From: Cohnella sp. WQ 127256
GTDB taxonomy: Bacteria; Bacillota; Bacilli; Paenibacillales; Paenibacillaceae
NCBI RefSeq assembly: GCF_024519285.1
Contig: NZ_JAMZCY010000004.1
Span: 186,001 to 250,000 of the forward strand
Length of the DNA stretch: 64,000 bases
Direction of reading: 5' to 3'
Shown: one piece after another, positions 38,544 through 45,869 of the stretch
Numbering within the stretch: the first letter of the stretch is position 1
How the letters are laid out: each line of letters starts with the position of its first letter
Position numbers and translations under genes: made by a program
Notes under the pieces: model-generated
The model's database searches: none
The model's input: only the letters and a program-made list of their open reading frames with translations
Told to the model about the DNA's origin: nothing

Positions 38544-38615
38544 CAAAAAAATTCCCGACTACAGATGGATGCAGGTATCCTAATGGATATCCCACATCCT
38601 CGTAGTCAGGAATTT
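38544..38615 (-). terminator. Expression-platform terminator of the purine riboswitch
   Basis: A long stem: the 5' arm AAATTCCTGACTAC..GGATG..ATCC pairs with the 3' arm GGAT..CATCC..GTAGTCGGGAATTT, with a loop of about four bases and seven T after it. The 5' arm is made of the aptamer's P3', J3/1 and P1' strands, so terminator and ligand-bound aptamer exclude each other. Confidence 0.9.
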
Positions 38616-38669
38616 AAGGTTCCTGGTAGAGACCCCCAACCCATATTGCCGAGGATATACGAATGGATG
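38595..38669 (-). promoter_or_regulatory. Purine riboswitch aptamer, guanine type
   Basis: The minus strand has all purine-aptamer landmarks in order: P1 CATCC-TCGT, P2 CCTCGGC, loop AATATGG, P2' GTTGGGG, J2/3 GTCTCTAC, P3 CAGGAA, loop CCTTAAA, P3' TTCCTG, J3/1 ACT and P1' ACGAGGATG. The specificity base corresponding to position 74 is C (GACTAC), which pairs with guanine or hypoxanthine; adenine riboswitches have U there. Because the aptamer shares sequence with the terminator, ligand binding should prevent termination. Confidence 0.92.
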
Positions 38670-38700
38670 ACAGATGAAATTAAAAGGTTCTTCAATACGG

Positions 38701-38729
38701 AGATTAACCGATAAAAACGTACAAGTCAA
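38701..38729 (-). promoter_or_regulatory. Promoter of the purine-riboswitch transcript
   Basis: TTGACT and TAATCT are 17 bases apart on the minus strand. The start would be about 25 bases upstream of the aptamer. Confidence 0.65.
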
Positions 38730-38870
38730 GGGCGAATCGCCTTAATCATTCGTATTATACGCAAAAATTACTCAAAACTCCTATCTCAAACCATAATATA
38801 CCCTATATTTACGAACATTTTTACTTTAACCGAAAACCAATTCATTTTTACCTACTTGCAAATAAACCTA

Positions 38871-38899
38871 TTGAAATCACTTTGATATCCCGATAGATT
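38871..38899 (+). promoter_or_regulatory. Promoter candidate of the stalk-domain protease
   Basis: TTGAAA and TAGATT are 17 bases apart on the plus strand, about 47 bases before the coding start. Confidence 0.5.
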
Positions 38900-38945
38900 G
38901 AAGATATACATAAAAGAAAAACCAATATATAGGAGATGATTGTTT

Positions 38946-40103
38946 TTGAAAAGGAAAGTATTCATTTCATTCCTCGCGTTATCGTTTGTATATGCAGGTA
39001 TCGTGAGTGCCGCGTCCTTATGGGGCTCCTATAAAGGCAACCCAATTGTAAGGGTACAAGTAGATGGAACTGTTCACAAAAACAGCGTTCCCGCGATTAG
39101 CCTCAATAACCAAACCTACGTCCCCTTAAATGCTCTTAAAAAAGCTGGCATTAAGTATAATATGGACAGTAATAAACAAACCCTTGATCTCACAACAAAC
39201 AAAATGAATACAACAGTCAAACAGTTGCACTCCATTACATTAACCTCTAAGGACGGAGGAATAGAAGCCTCGACCGACTTCTACCAAACCAAAGGAAATG
39301 AGGATGAGGACTGGGATGACATCATGGACGCGTTCACTTCACTAAGTGATCTAGACGCCACATTACTCACAGTAAATTATTACACAACCCCATCCTACGC
39401 TTGGAAAGGTTCGGTCTCTATTCCTAAGCTTACATTGATGAAATTTTGGCAGAGCAAGATCACAGATGACGAGCTATCATCCGAATGGGTCATTGATGGC
39501 AAGCTATTTAGAGAGCCCTTAACCCCTAAAGAAATCGCTAAGCTGCAAAATGCAGTAGGATTCGTGCTCGTCTACGATGAATCCAACAAGCCTCTAGGAC
39601 AAGGCTCTGGATTCGTCTTAAAGGACGATATTTTCGTAACTAACTATCACGTCACAGAGGATGCCTCTAAAATCACGGTGTCCGTAGATAATAAAACCTA
39701 CGATTTGTCCGACTGGTATTTCTTCAAGGATGCCAATAAAGATATTTTCTCCGCAGCGATTTCAAGTTCATTCGATTCATCTGGGAATGCAACAGGGAGC
39801 TCTCCTGCTCATTCTCTCGAATATACGACCGAATTACCCGAAGTTGGAGACAAGGTATATGCGATCGGTAGTCCTAATGGTTTAGAAAATACGGTGTCAG
39901 ATGGAATCGTTTCCTCCATCCGCACGATTGATGGGATCACGTATATCCAACACACAGCCGATACCGAGCCCGGCTCAAGCGGAGGAGTCCTTCTCAACGA
40001 ATACGGTGAGGTTATTGGGATAACAACATTCGGTGTCTCAAACACAACGTTAGACTTTGCTGTTCCGATGAAATATTTCCAAAGCAATTGGGATAATCTT
40101 TAG
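38946..40103 (+). CDS. Secreted stalk-domain trypsin-like (HtrA-type) serine protease
   Basis: A 385-residue exported protein. A signal peptide spans residues 1-23 (MKRKVFISFLALSFVYAG..SAAS). A copper amine oxidase N-like stalk domain follows at about 35-90 (VRVQVDGTVHKNSVPAISLN, TYVPLNALKKAG). The C-terminal 180 residues are a trypsin-like domain: His in FVTNYHV, a probable Asp in NKDIFSAAI and Ser in DTEPGSSGGVLLN. There is no PDZ domain, unlike HtrA. It should act outside the membrane in protein quality control or processing. TTG 38946 is chosen, 10 bases after AGGAG. Confidence 0.85.
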   Translation: MKRKVFISFLALSFVYAGIVSAASLWGSYKGNPIVRVQVDGTVHKNSVPAISLNNQTYVPLNALKKAGIKYNMDSNKQTLDLTTNKMNTTVKQLHSITLTSKDGGIEASTDFYQTKGNEDEDWDDIMDAFTSLSDLDATLLTVNYYTTPSYAWKGSVSIPKLTLMKFWQSKITDDELSSEWVIDGKLFREPLTPKEIAKLQNAVGFVLVYDESNKPLGQGSGFVLKDDIFVTNYHVTEDASKITVSVDNKTYDLSDWYFFKDANKDIFSAAISSSFDSSGNATGSSPAHSLEYTTELPEVGDKVYAIGSPNGLENTVSDGIVSSIRTIDGITYIQHTADTEPGSSGGVLLNEYGEVIGITTFGVSNTTLDFAVPMKYFQSNWDNL

Positions 40104-40119
40104 GAAGAAAAGAATAAGC

Positions 40120-40165
40120 AAATAAAAGCAGGTAGCTGCCGGAATGGAGCTACCTGCTTTTATTT
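40120..40165. terminator. Bidirectional terminator between the protease and transglutaminase genes
   Basis: Arms AATAAAAGCAGGTAGCT and AGCTACCTGCTTTTATT are perfect complements around a 10-base loop, between two convergent genes. Confidence 0.93.
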
Positions 40166-40198
40166 GCGCACTTCTACGCCCCTTGCCCTCTTTTAAAC

Positions 40199-41065
40199 CT
40201 ACGCGCTCTCTCCCAACCGAACATCCACCGATACCTGTAGCGTCTGCCCGGACGCCCCTCTGTAAATTCCTTTAACAGGAACGATATCCGTATAATCGCG
40301 ACCATGACCCAGCTTCACGTAACGCCAATCGATTAAATTGTTATTCGTCGGGTCAATCCCCTGCCAACCCACACCCGGGATATATACTTCCACCCACGCA
40401 TGCGAGGCTTGCTCGAAATCCGCATCTCGCCCCTGGAGATCACCCACGTAGTGATATCCACTCACGTAACGCGCGGGTACCCCGCGAAGTCTACAAACCG
40501 CCAGCAGCAAATGGGCGAAATCTTGGCAAACTCCAGTCCCGATCCCAATCAACTCTTCCGCTGTTGTATGGACCCCAGTGGAAAGCGGCTTGTACTCGAA
40601 GTCTCCATAGATCGCGCTCGCTGCATTGCGGACAAATCCGAACACGCCCTCGTCTTCCCCACTTATACCAGCAGCGTACACTCCTACGCTCGGATGGAAC
40701 GATGCGTACGCAGTGGGAAGTAAATATTCCGCGTTCCCATCAATGAAATCCTCGCTTCGGAGCCGACTCCATGATTCCTCTGGTCCCCATGCCGCTTTCC
40801 ATATTACATCCCTATCTCTTGTCACGACCGTCGAGTAAGAAGTAATCACAAGCTCCCGATGAGGGTCGTTAGCTGTAAAGGAATGCACTCGATTGCCGAA
40901 ATAATCCTCGTAGGACAGCAGTTGAACATTCGGCTCGATAACAAGTCGATGCTGATAACAAGCCTGACGTTCGTCTGTACGAGGCGTTAGCCTGATTTCA
41001 TTGACACTGTCCGTCACTGATGAATCGTAACGGTATCTTGTGACGTGACATATATCGAGCTTCAT
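40199..41065 (-). CDS. Transglutaminase-like cysteine protease family protein
   Basis: A 288-residue protein of the bacterial transglutaminase-like superfamily (COG1305). The N-terminal beta domain begins LDICHVTRYRYDSSV; the catalytic triad is Cys in GVCQDFAHLLL, His in ASHAWVEVYIPG and Asp in GIDPTNN. It is the last gene of a three-gene operon with alpha-E and ATP-grasp proteins and overlaps alpha-E by ATGA. Comparative work on amidoligases predicts that such operons make and process a peptide or peptide tag; the actual product is unknown. Confidence 0.9.
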   Translation of the reverse strand: MKLDICHVTRYRYDSSVTDSVNEIRLTPRTDERQACYQHRLVIEPNVQLLSYEDYFGNRVHSFTANDPHRELVITSYSTVVTRDRDVIWKAAWGPEESWSRLRSEDFIDGNAEYLLPTAYASFHPSVGVYAAGISGEDEGVFGFVRNAASAIYGDFEYKPLSTGVHTTAEELIGIGTGVCQDFAHLLLAVCRLRGVPARYVSGYHYVGDLQGRDADFEQASHAWVEVYIPGVGWQGIDPTNNNLIDWRYVKLGHGRDYTDIVPVKGIYRGASGQTLQVSVDVRLGESA

Positions 41066-42015
41066 GCAATAACCTCCTGTCCAGGGGAAAAAAAAGTCTT
41101 AGCAACCGCATCTCCGAGCTGCCGGTTCGTACCCAAAAGCTGGTAGAGGACGATATTTAAGGTTTCCATTCTGATATCCTTGCGATCCAGCCAACCAAGC
41201 TCCGACCGAGCCTTTCCGGCTAATCGAATCATTCGTTCGAGCCCAGAGTTCGACTTATCAGATTGTCCACGCAGCGCCTTAAGATGCTGCTCGAAGGCAG
41301 CCAGCGCAAAGTGGACCGACCTCGGGAACGACTCCTGCAGCACGATAAACCGCGACACCTCTTCTAAGTTGATTTCCTGAAGATCCAATCGGCGAAACGC
41401 CTCATACCCGCCAACCGACTTCAAAACCGCCATCGTATACGCATACGAAGCTTTTCGTTTATCCGGGGCAATATTACTGACCGACTGCAAGAGTCTAACG
41501 ACATTCTCAGAGCGCTCCAAGTAACGCCCACTCTCCAGCATGTGCCAGGATTCATCCCTAAGAGCAATAGAAACTGCAGTCCCTTGGAAAGCCGCAAGCC
41601 CTTCCTTAACACGTTGGAAGAAGCGATGGGGGGATTGCTGCGTGATCTCCTCTAATTGAACTGTTTTAAGCCATAAATAAAAACCATTCAATAGGTTCCA
41701 AAGCTCGGAAGGAAGCTGCTCGCGAATCTTCTTCAGATTATCCCGGGCTTGAGCTACACAGGATAAGATCGAATTGGACTGCGTCAAGTCCAAGGTGAGG
41801 AAGTATAGGACATCATGCTCACGATACACCCCATACTTCTCCTCATACATTTCGCAATCTCCAATCGCTTCGGCAATTCGCTTCCAGACGGTTTCCGCTT
41901 CCCCGTTGCCTTCCTCACGCAGATGGTAATACACATCTAGAAGCCGGGCATGATTTTCCGCTCGCTCTGTATACCGCCCAATCCAGAACAACGATTCCGC
42001 TATCCGATCCAACAT
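41062..42015 (-). CDS. Alpha-E domain protein
   Basis: A 317-residue all-helical protein of the Alpha-E family (COG2307). The family start MLDRIAESLFWIGRYTERAE is present, and ESGRYLERSENVVRLLQ repeats a related pattern in the middle. It always accompanies a circularly permuted ATP-grasp protein and a transglutaminase, and may be a scaffold or helper subunit. ATG 42015 has AAGGAG 8 bases upstream. The gene overlaps the transglutaminase gene by 4 bases. Confidence 0.92.
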   Translation of the reverse strand: MLDRIAESLFWIGRYTERAENHARLLDVYYHLREEGNGEAETVWKRIAEAIGDCEMYEEKYGVYREHDVLYFLTLDLTQSNSILSCVAQARDNLKKIREQLPSELWNLLNGFYLWLKTVQLEEITQQSPHRFFQRVKEGLAAFQGTAVSIALRDESWHMLESGRYLERSENVVRLLQSVSNIAPDKRKASYAYTMAVLKSVGGYEAFRRLDLQEINLEEVSRFIVLQESFPRSVHFALAAFEQHLKALRGQSDKSNSGLERMIRLAGKARSELGWLDRKDIRMETLNIVLYQLLGTNRQLGDAVAKTFFSPGQEVIA

Positions 42016-42062
42016 AGGGCTCACTCCTTATGAATTGGAATCCAAATACATGACTCGTTTTT

Positions 42063-43517
42063 TCAATTCGACAATACCCAGGTATCCTTGACCCCGCCGC
42101 CTTGCGATGAATTCACCACCAACGACCCTTCCTTCATTGCCACTCTCGTTAAACCTCCTGGAAGCACATGAACATTACGTCCATCAGCAAGTGCAAATAC
42201 TCTTAAATCGATATGCCGATGGGCCATTCGCCCATCCAGATTAACGGGTGAAGTAGATAGCTTAATGGTTGGTTGAGCAATGTAATTGTCCGGATTCTCC
42301 CGTATTTTCACCGCAAACCTCTCTCTTTCCCACTCCGTAGAGGCCGGACCTACAAGCATTCCATATCCGCCAGATAACGAGGTTTCCTTGACGACCATCT
42401 CTTCAAGCCGCCCAAGCACATGCTCCCGTTCATCCGGTCTACTCATCAAATAAGTCGGAACATTGTTTAGAATCGGCCTTTCATTCAGATAATACCGAAT
42501 CATCTCTGGAACGAACGTATAGATGGCCTTATCATCGGCCACACCTGTACCCGGTGCATTAGCAATCGTAATGTTGCCGAACCGGTAAGCATTCATCAAC
42601 CCCGCTACACCCAGCATCGAATCAGGACGGAATGCCAGGGGATCCAGATAATCATCGTCGATTCTACGATAGAGTACATCTACCTTCTTCAATCCCGATA
42701 ACTTTCGGATGTAGATTTTATTATCACGGCAAACAAGATCCCTTCCTTCAACAAGCTCCATACCCATCTGCTGAGCTAGAAAAGTATGTTCGAAGTATGC
42801 CGAATTGTAGCTACCAGGGGTGAGGAGCGCAATAACCGGCTCCGCTTTATCCGAAGGAGCTAGGTTCCGCAAAGAGGATCGGAATTCGTGTAACGCTTGT
42901 TCAATGCCTCGAACAGGATGAGAGAAATAAAGCTCTGGAAAATCATGCGTCATAATCGATCGGCTTTTGAACACATAAGAGAAACCTGATGGAGACCGCA
43001 AATTATCCTCGAGGACAAAGTAGTCGCCCTTCTCGTCTCTGATGAGATCGATACCGGATGCCGTAACATAGGTTCCACCTGGCACGGGTAGCTTCATCAT
43101 CTCTGTGCGAAAATATCGATTCCCCATGACCATACGGCGAGGAACCAACCCATCCTTGAGAATACACTGCTCATTGTAGATGTCCGCCAAGAACGCATTT
43201 AATGCCCGCACCCGCTGTTTAGTCCCTCGTTCAATCATCTCCCATTCCTCGGCCGGTATAATCCTGGGAATCAAGTCAAAAGGAATTGTCCGCTCCAATG
43301 ATTCCGATTGATCACCGCCCGATAGCGTGAAAGTTATTCCTTCCTCGAGTAGTCGACCGTTCATCTGAGCTTGCCTGGATGCGCGATCCGCTATCGACAT
43401 ACGCGAAAGAATTTGATTCACTTTGCCATAGTGCGCTCGAACCTGTGCCCCGTTATACATTTCATTGAAGAAACGAGAGGAAGGCGTAGCAACCGATACA
43501 TCATTCATCATTTCCAT
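42063..43517 (-). CDS. Circularly permuted ATP-grasp protein
   Basis: A 484-residue ATP-grasp ligase of the circularly permuted type (COG2308). Visible landmarks are FDLIPRIIPAEEW, GTYVTASGIDLIRDEKGDYF, VLEDNLRSPSGFSYV, DVLYRRIDDDYLDPLAF and the C-terminal HRHIDLRVFALADG and SSQGGGVKDTW. ATP-grasp enzymes form amide bonds through an acyl phosphate; a peptide ligase role is predicted for this family. It is the first gene of the operon, under a near-perfect promoter. ATG 43517 is used because AGAAGGAG lies about 10 bases before it. Confidence 0.92.
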   Translation of the reverse strand: MEMMNDVSVATPSSRFFNEMYNGAQVRAHYGKVNQILSRMSIADRASRQAQMNGRLLEEGITFTLSGGDQSESLERTIPFDLIPRIIPAEEWEMIERGTKQRVRALNAFLADIYNEQCILKDGLVPRRMVMGNRYFRTEMMKLPVPGGTYVTASGIDLIRDEKGDYFVLEDNLRSPSGFSYVFKSRSIMTHDFPELYFSHPVRGIEQALHEFRSSLRNLAPSDKAEPVIALLTPGSYNSAYFEHTFLAQQMGMELVEGRDLVCRDNKIYIRKLSGLKKVDVLYRRIDDDYLDPLAFRPDSMLGVAGLMNAYRFGNITIANAPGTGVADDKAIYTFVPEMIRYYLNERPILNNVPTYLMSRPDEREHVLGRLEEMVVKETSLSGGYGMLVGPASTEWERERFAVKIRENPDNYIAQPTIKLSTSPVNLDGRMAHRHIDLRVFALADGRNVHVLPGGLTRVAMKEGSLVVNSSQGGGVKDTWVLSN

Positions 43518-43555
43518 GTCGGCACAGCTCCTTCTCATTACTGGGTTTTATTGTA

Positions 43556-43584
43556 ATCATATGCTCATAGCAACATTGTGTCAA
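43556..43584 (-). promoter_or_regulatory. Strong sigma-A promoter of the ATP-grasp operon
   Basis: TTGACA and TATGAT are exactly 17 bases apart on the minus strand, about 40 bases before the coding start. Confidence 0.8.
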
Positions 43585-43632
43585 CTATTGTTACATTAAA
43601 ATGCCAATTCATTTGTTAATTTAACATATATA

Positions 43633-43652
43633 TTACATCAATAGTGATGTAA
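43633..43652. promoter_or_regulatory. Perfect 20-base palindrome between divergent genes
   Basis: TTACATCA-ATAG-TGATGTAA is a perfect inverted repeat with 8-base arms, located between the ATP-grasp promoter and the leader of the cation efflux gene. It looks like a dimeric regulator's operator; the regulator is unknown. A cre-like sequence TGTAAACGTTATAT overlaps its right end. Confidence 0.55.
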
Positions 43653-43755
43653 ACGTTATATATAGATCACAATAATCATTAGCCTGTGTCGTATGGGTAT
43701 GTTACAATAGTATAGCTAATTGGAACGGGAATAATGGAGAGGGTGGTTGTCACCC

Positions 43756-43818
43756 ATGAGATATCATCAAGCAGCAATTGATATAGGTTCAAAAACAGGC
43801 TTTCAACCCCAAGGTTGA
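43756..43818 (+). other. 20-codon leader reading frame ending in a terminator
   Basis: The frame MRYHQAAIDIGSKTGFQPQG starts with ATG after a GGAGAGG site and stops inside the stem of the following terminator. The segment AAIDIGS is the start motif of Ppx/GppA phosphatases, so it may be a remnant of such a gene; alternatively it is a leader peptide tied to attenuation of the cation efflux gene. A weak promoter (TTAGCC, 18 bases, TACAAT at 43703-43708) lies just upstream. Confidence 0.4.
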
Positions 43819-43836
43819 AAGCCTGTTTTATTTTTT
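43791..43836 (+). terminator. Terminator in the leader of the cation efflux gene
   Basis: Perfect 17-base arms AAAACAGGCTTTCAACC and GGTTGAAAGCCTGTTTT enclose CCAA and are followed by ATTTTTTT. It ends only 36 bases before the coding start at 43872, so it would stop any transcript from upstream unless relieved. Confidence 0.92.
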
Positions 43837-43871
43837 GCGCGGGGTAAACTTTCTTTGAAGGGGTAATCATT

Positions 43872-44780
43872 GTGGCGGATAGGCATCATTCTGGATTATT
43901 GGCAATTTGGATCAGCTTAATAAGCAACATCATTTTAACGATTTTAAAGGTAACAGCCGGACTTCTACTTGCTAGTCCCGTGCTACTCGCAGACGGAGTT
44001 CATAACGCCGGCGATATCATCGCAACTATAGCAGCGCTGACTTCCTCGATGGTATCGAAAAAGCCGGCCGATGACGATCATCCCTACGGTCATGGCAAGG
44101 CTGAAGTCATCGCCTCTGCATTCGTCGCCGTTGTTCTCGTGCTTGCTGCCTTCTGGATTGGGATTCAATCCATCATCGCCTTGTTCCACCCCCCTGGGGA
44201 AGAAAGCTGGTTAGCTCTCGGAGCGGCAGCGATATCTCTTCTATGGAAACAAGCGCTCTATATTTATACAATTAGAGTCGGCAGGGCAACCAATAGCAAA
44301 AGCGTTCTAGCTACCGCCTATGATCACTTAGCCGATGTGTATGCATCTATCGCAGCAGTCGTAGGGATCGGACTCGGATTGCTAGGAGGACGCTTGAACT
44401 GGGAGTGGGCCGCCTATGGTGATCCGGTTGCTGGTATCATCGTCTCCTTACTCGTGCTTAAGCTCGCCTATGAAATGGGTCGAGACTCTGTCGATATCTT
44501 AATGGAACGTAATGTCTCTGTAGAAAAGCTGGCGTACTACGAAGATTTGCTTCGGTCGGAGGAAGACGTAAAGCGAGTAGATCGAGTCAGAGCACGCGAG
44601 CACGGCCATTACATCATCGTAGATATTCGTGTAGGCGTTCCTTATGATTACAATATTCAGCAAGGTCACGATATAAGCAAGCATCTCAAGAAGCTAATCA
44701 TGGACTACGATCCAGATGTTATCGAGGTTATGGTCCACCTTAACCCTTGGAAAGCAAGCAAACACACGCTGCTGTCCTAA
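43872..44780 (+). CDS. Cation diffusion facilitator family transporter
   Basis: A 302-residue CDF transporter exporting divalent metal ions (Zn, Fe, Mn or Co in homologues) by proton antiport. Six membrane helices are predicted in residues 10-205; metal-site residues are in LADGVHNAGD of helix 2 and in YDHLADVYAS of helix 5, and HPYGHGKAE lies in the loop between helices 2 and 3. The C-terminal cytosolic domain ends VIEVMVHLNPW. GTG 43872 follows GAAGGGG. The leader contains a terminator and a palindrome, which hints at metal-dependent or other control. Confidence 0.93.
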   Translation: MADRHHSGLLAIWISLISNIILTILKVTAGLLLASPVLLADGVHNAGDIIATIAALTSSMVSKKPADDDHPYGHGKAEVIASAFVAVVLVLAAFWIGIQSIIALFHPPGEESWLALGAAAISLLWKQALYIYTIRVGRATNSKSVLATAYDHLADVYASIAAVVGIGLGLLGGRLNWEWAAYGDPVAGIIVSLLVLKLAYEMGRDSVDILMERNVSVEKLAYYEDLLRSEEDVKRVDRVRAREHGHYIIVDIRVGVPYDYNIQQGHDISKHLKKLIMDYDPDVIEVMVHLNPWKASKHTLLS

Positions 44781-44825
44781 TCACTTACCCACACACACCC
44801 ACCACACTAACAATTAATCAGCGAA

Positions 44826-44873
44826 CAAAAAAAGAGGAGAAGGTCTAGCCCCATCGGGCGACCTTCTCCTCTT
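44826..44873. terminator. Terminator between the cation efflux gene and qoxD
   Basis: Arms GAGGAGAAGGT and ACCTTCTCCTC have seven T following on the minus strand (after qoxD) and a shorter CTTCCCTT on the plus strand. Confidence 0.88.
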
Positions 44874-44899
44874 CCCTTATACAAATAACCTCACTTCAT

Positions 44900-45238
44900 T
44901 TACGCCACTTTATTAAACGTCATAATCCAGATGGAGCCTGCGACGATCGTCAGAACAATGATCAGCCCAAGAATAAGCACCATGAGATTATACCGCGGCT
45001 TACCCTCTTCCTTCAGATGCATAAAGTAAACCAGCTGCACTACAAATTGAAGGATTGCAAATCCGAGCAATACAACTGTAGCTGCTGTACCTTCCAGCAT
45101 ATCGTTCAGGACTATAATGAGTGGTATTGCTGTCAGTACAAGCGACAAAATGAATCCAATGACATAAGACTTGAGCGATCCATGTGCTTCATGAGCATCA
45201 TGGGCACCGTGCGAGTCGTGAGCCTGATGTTGCGCCAT
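44900..45238 (-). CDS. qoxD: Quinol oxidase subunit IV
   Basis: A 112-residue membrane protein with three predicted helices, the small subunit IV of a haem-copper quinol oxidase. The motif LVYFMHLKEE between helices 2 and 3 is conserved in CyoD/QoxD. The N-terminus is rich in His (HQAHDSHGAHDAHEAHGS). It closes the qoxABCD operon and is followed by a terminator. Confidence 0.93.
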   Translation of the reverse strand: MAQHQAHDSHGAHDAHEAHGSLKSYVIGFILSLVLTAIPLIIVLNDMLEGTAATVVLLGFAILQFVVQLVYFMHLKEEGKPRYNLMVLILGLIIVLTIVAGSIWIMTFNKVA

Positions 45239-45239
45239 C

Positions 45240-45869
45240 TTATATCACCTCCAACATATAAACGATTGTAAAGACAAAGATCCATACCACATCTAGGAAA
45301 TGCCAGTACAAGCTAACAACCTTCACCTTGCGACGAGTGACGGAATTAATGCCATGTCGACCTAGTTGTATCATAATCGCGATCATCCATACTAGACCAA
45401 TTGATACGTGAAGACCATGTGTCCCAACAAGTGTGTAAAAGCTAGACCAGAATGCACTTGTAGAAATTGTCGCACCTTCATGTACCAGGGTCACAAATTC
45501 CGATATTTCCAATGTAAGGAACGTCGCACCCAGCAACACGGTAACAATCAACCAACCAATAAGCCCTTTGCGATCCCCTTTGTTCATCGCCAGAACAGCC
45601 AACCCACTTGTGAAGCTACTCGTTAGGAGGATGAATGTTTCAGCGATAACCCCAGGCATTTCAAACAACTCAGCCCCTGTTGGACCACCCGCAAAGCTTC
45701 CACTAAGCACCACATAAGTGGCGAATAGCGTCGCGAACATAATACAGTCCGTTATCAAGAAGAACCAGAAGCCCATAAACCGCAGTTCTTCTTGGTCATG
45801 ATGCTCTTCATGAGCATGCTCATCATGATGCTGTGGCTTGGCAATAATATGGTTTCCTGAATTCGCCAT
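45240..45869 (-). CDS. qoxC: Quinol oxidase subunit III
   Basis: A 209-residue subunit III with five predicted helices. Conserved parts are LRFMGFWFFLITDCIMFATLF.., GLHVSIGLVWM and VVSLYWHFLDVVWIFVFT. The N-terminus has a His-rich segment (HHDEHAHEEHHDQEE) that could bind metal. Its ATG overlaps the qoxB stop by one base (TAATG). Confidence 0.95.
   Translation of the reverse strand: MANSGNHIIAKPQHHDEHAHEEHHDQEELRFMGFWFFLITDCIMFATLFATYVVLSGSFAGGPTGAELFEMPGVIAETFILLTSSFTSGLAVLAMNKGDRKGLIGWLIVTVLLGATFLTLEISEFVTLVHEGATISTSAFWSSFYTLVGTHGLHVSIGLVWMIAIMIQLGRHGINSVTRRKVKVVSLYWHFLDVVWIFVFTIVYMLEVI

Noticed and set aside
43648..43661. cre site TGTAAACGTTATAT before the cation efflux gene
   Set aside because: It matches most positions but lacks the final CA and coincides with a perfect palindrome that explains the bases better.
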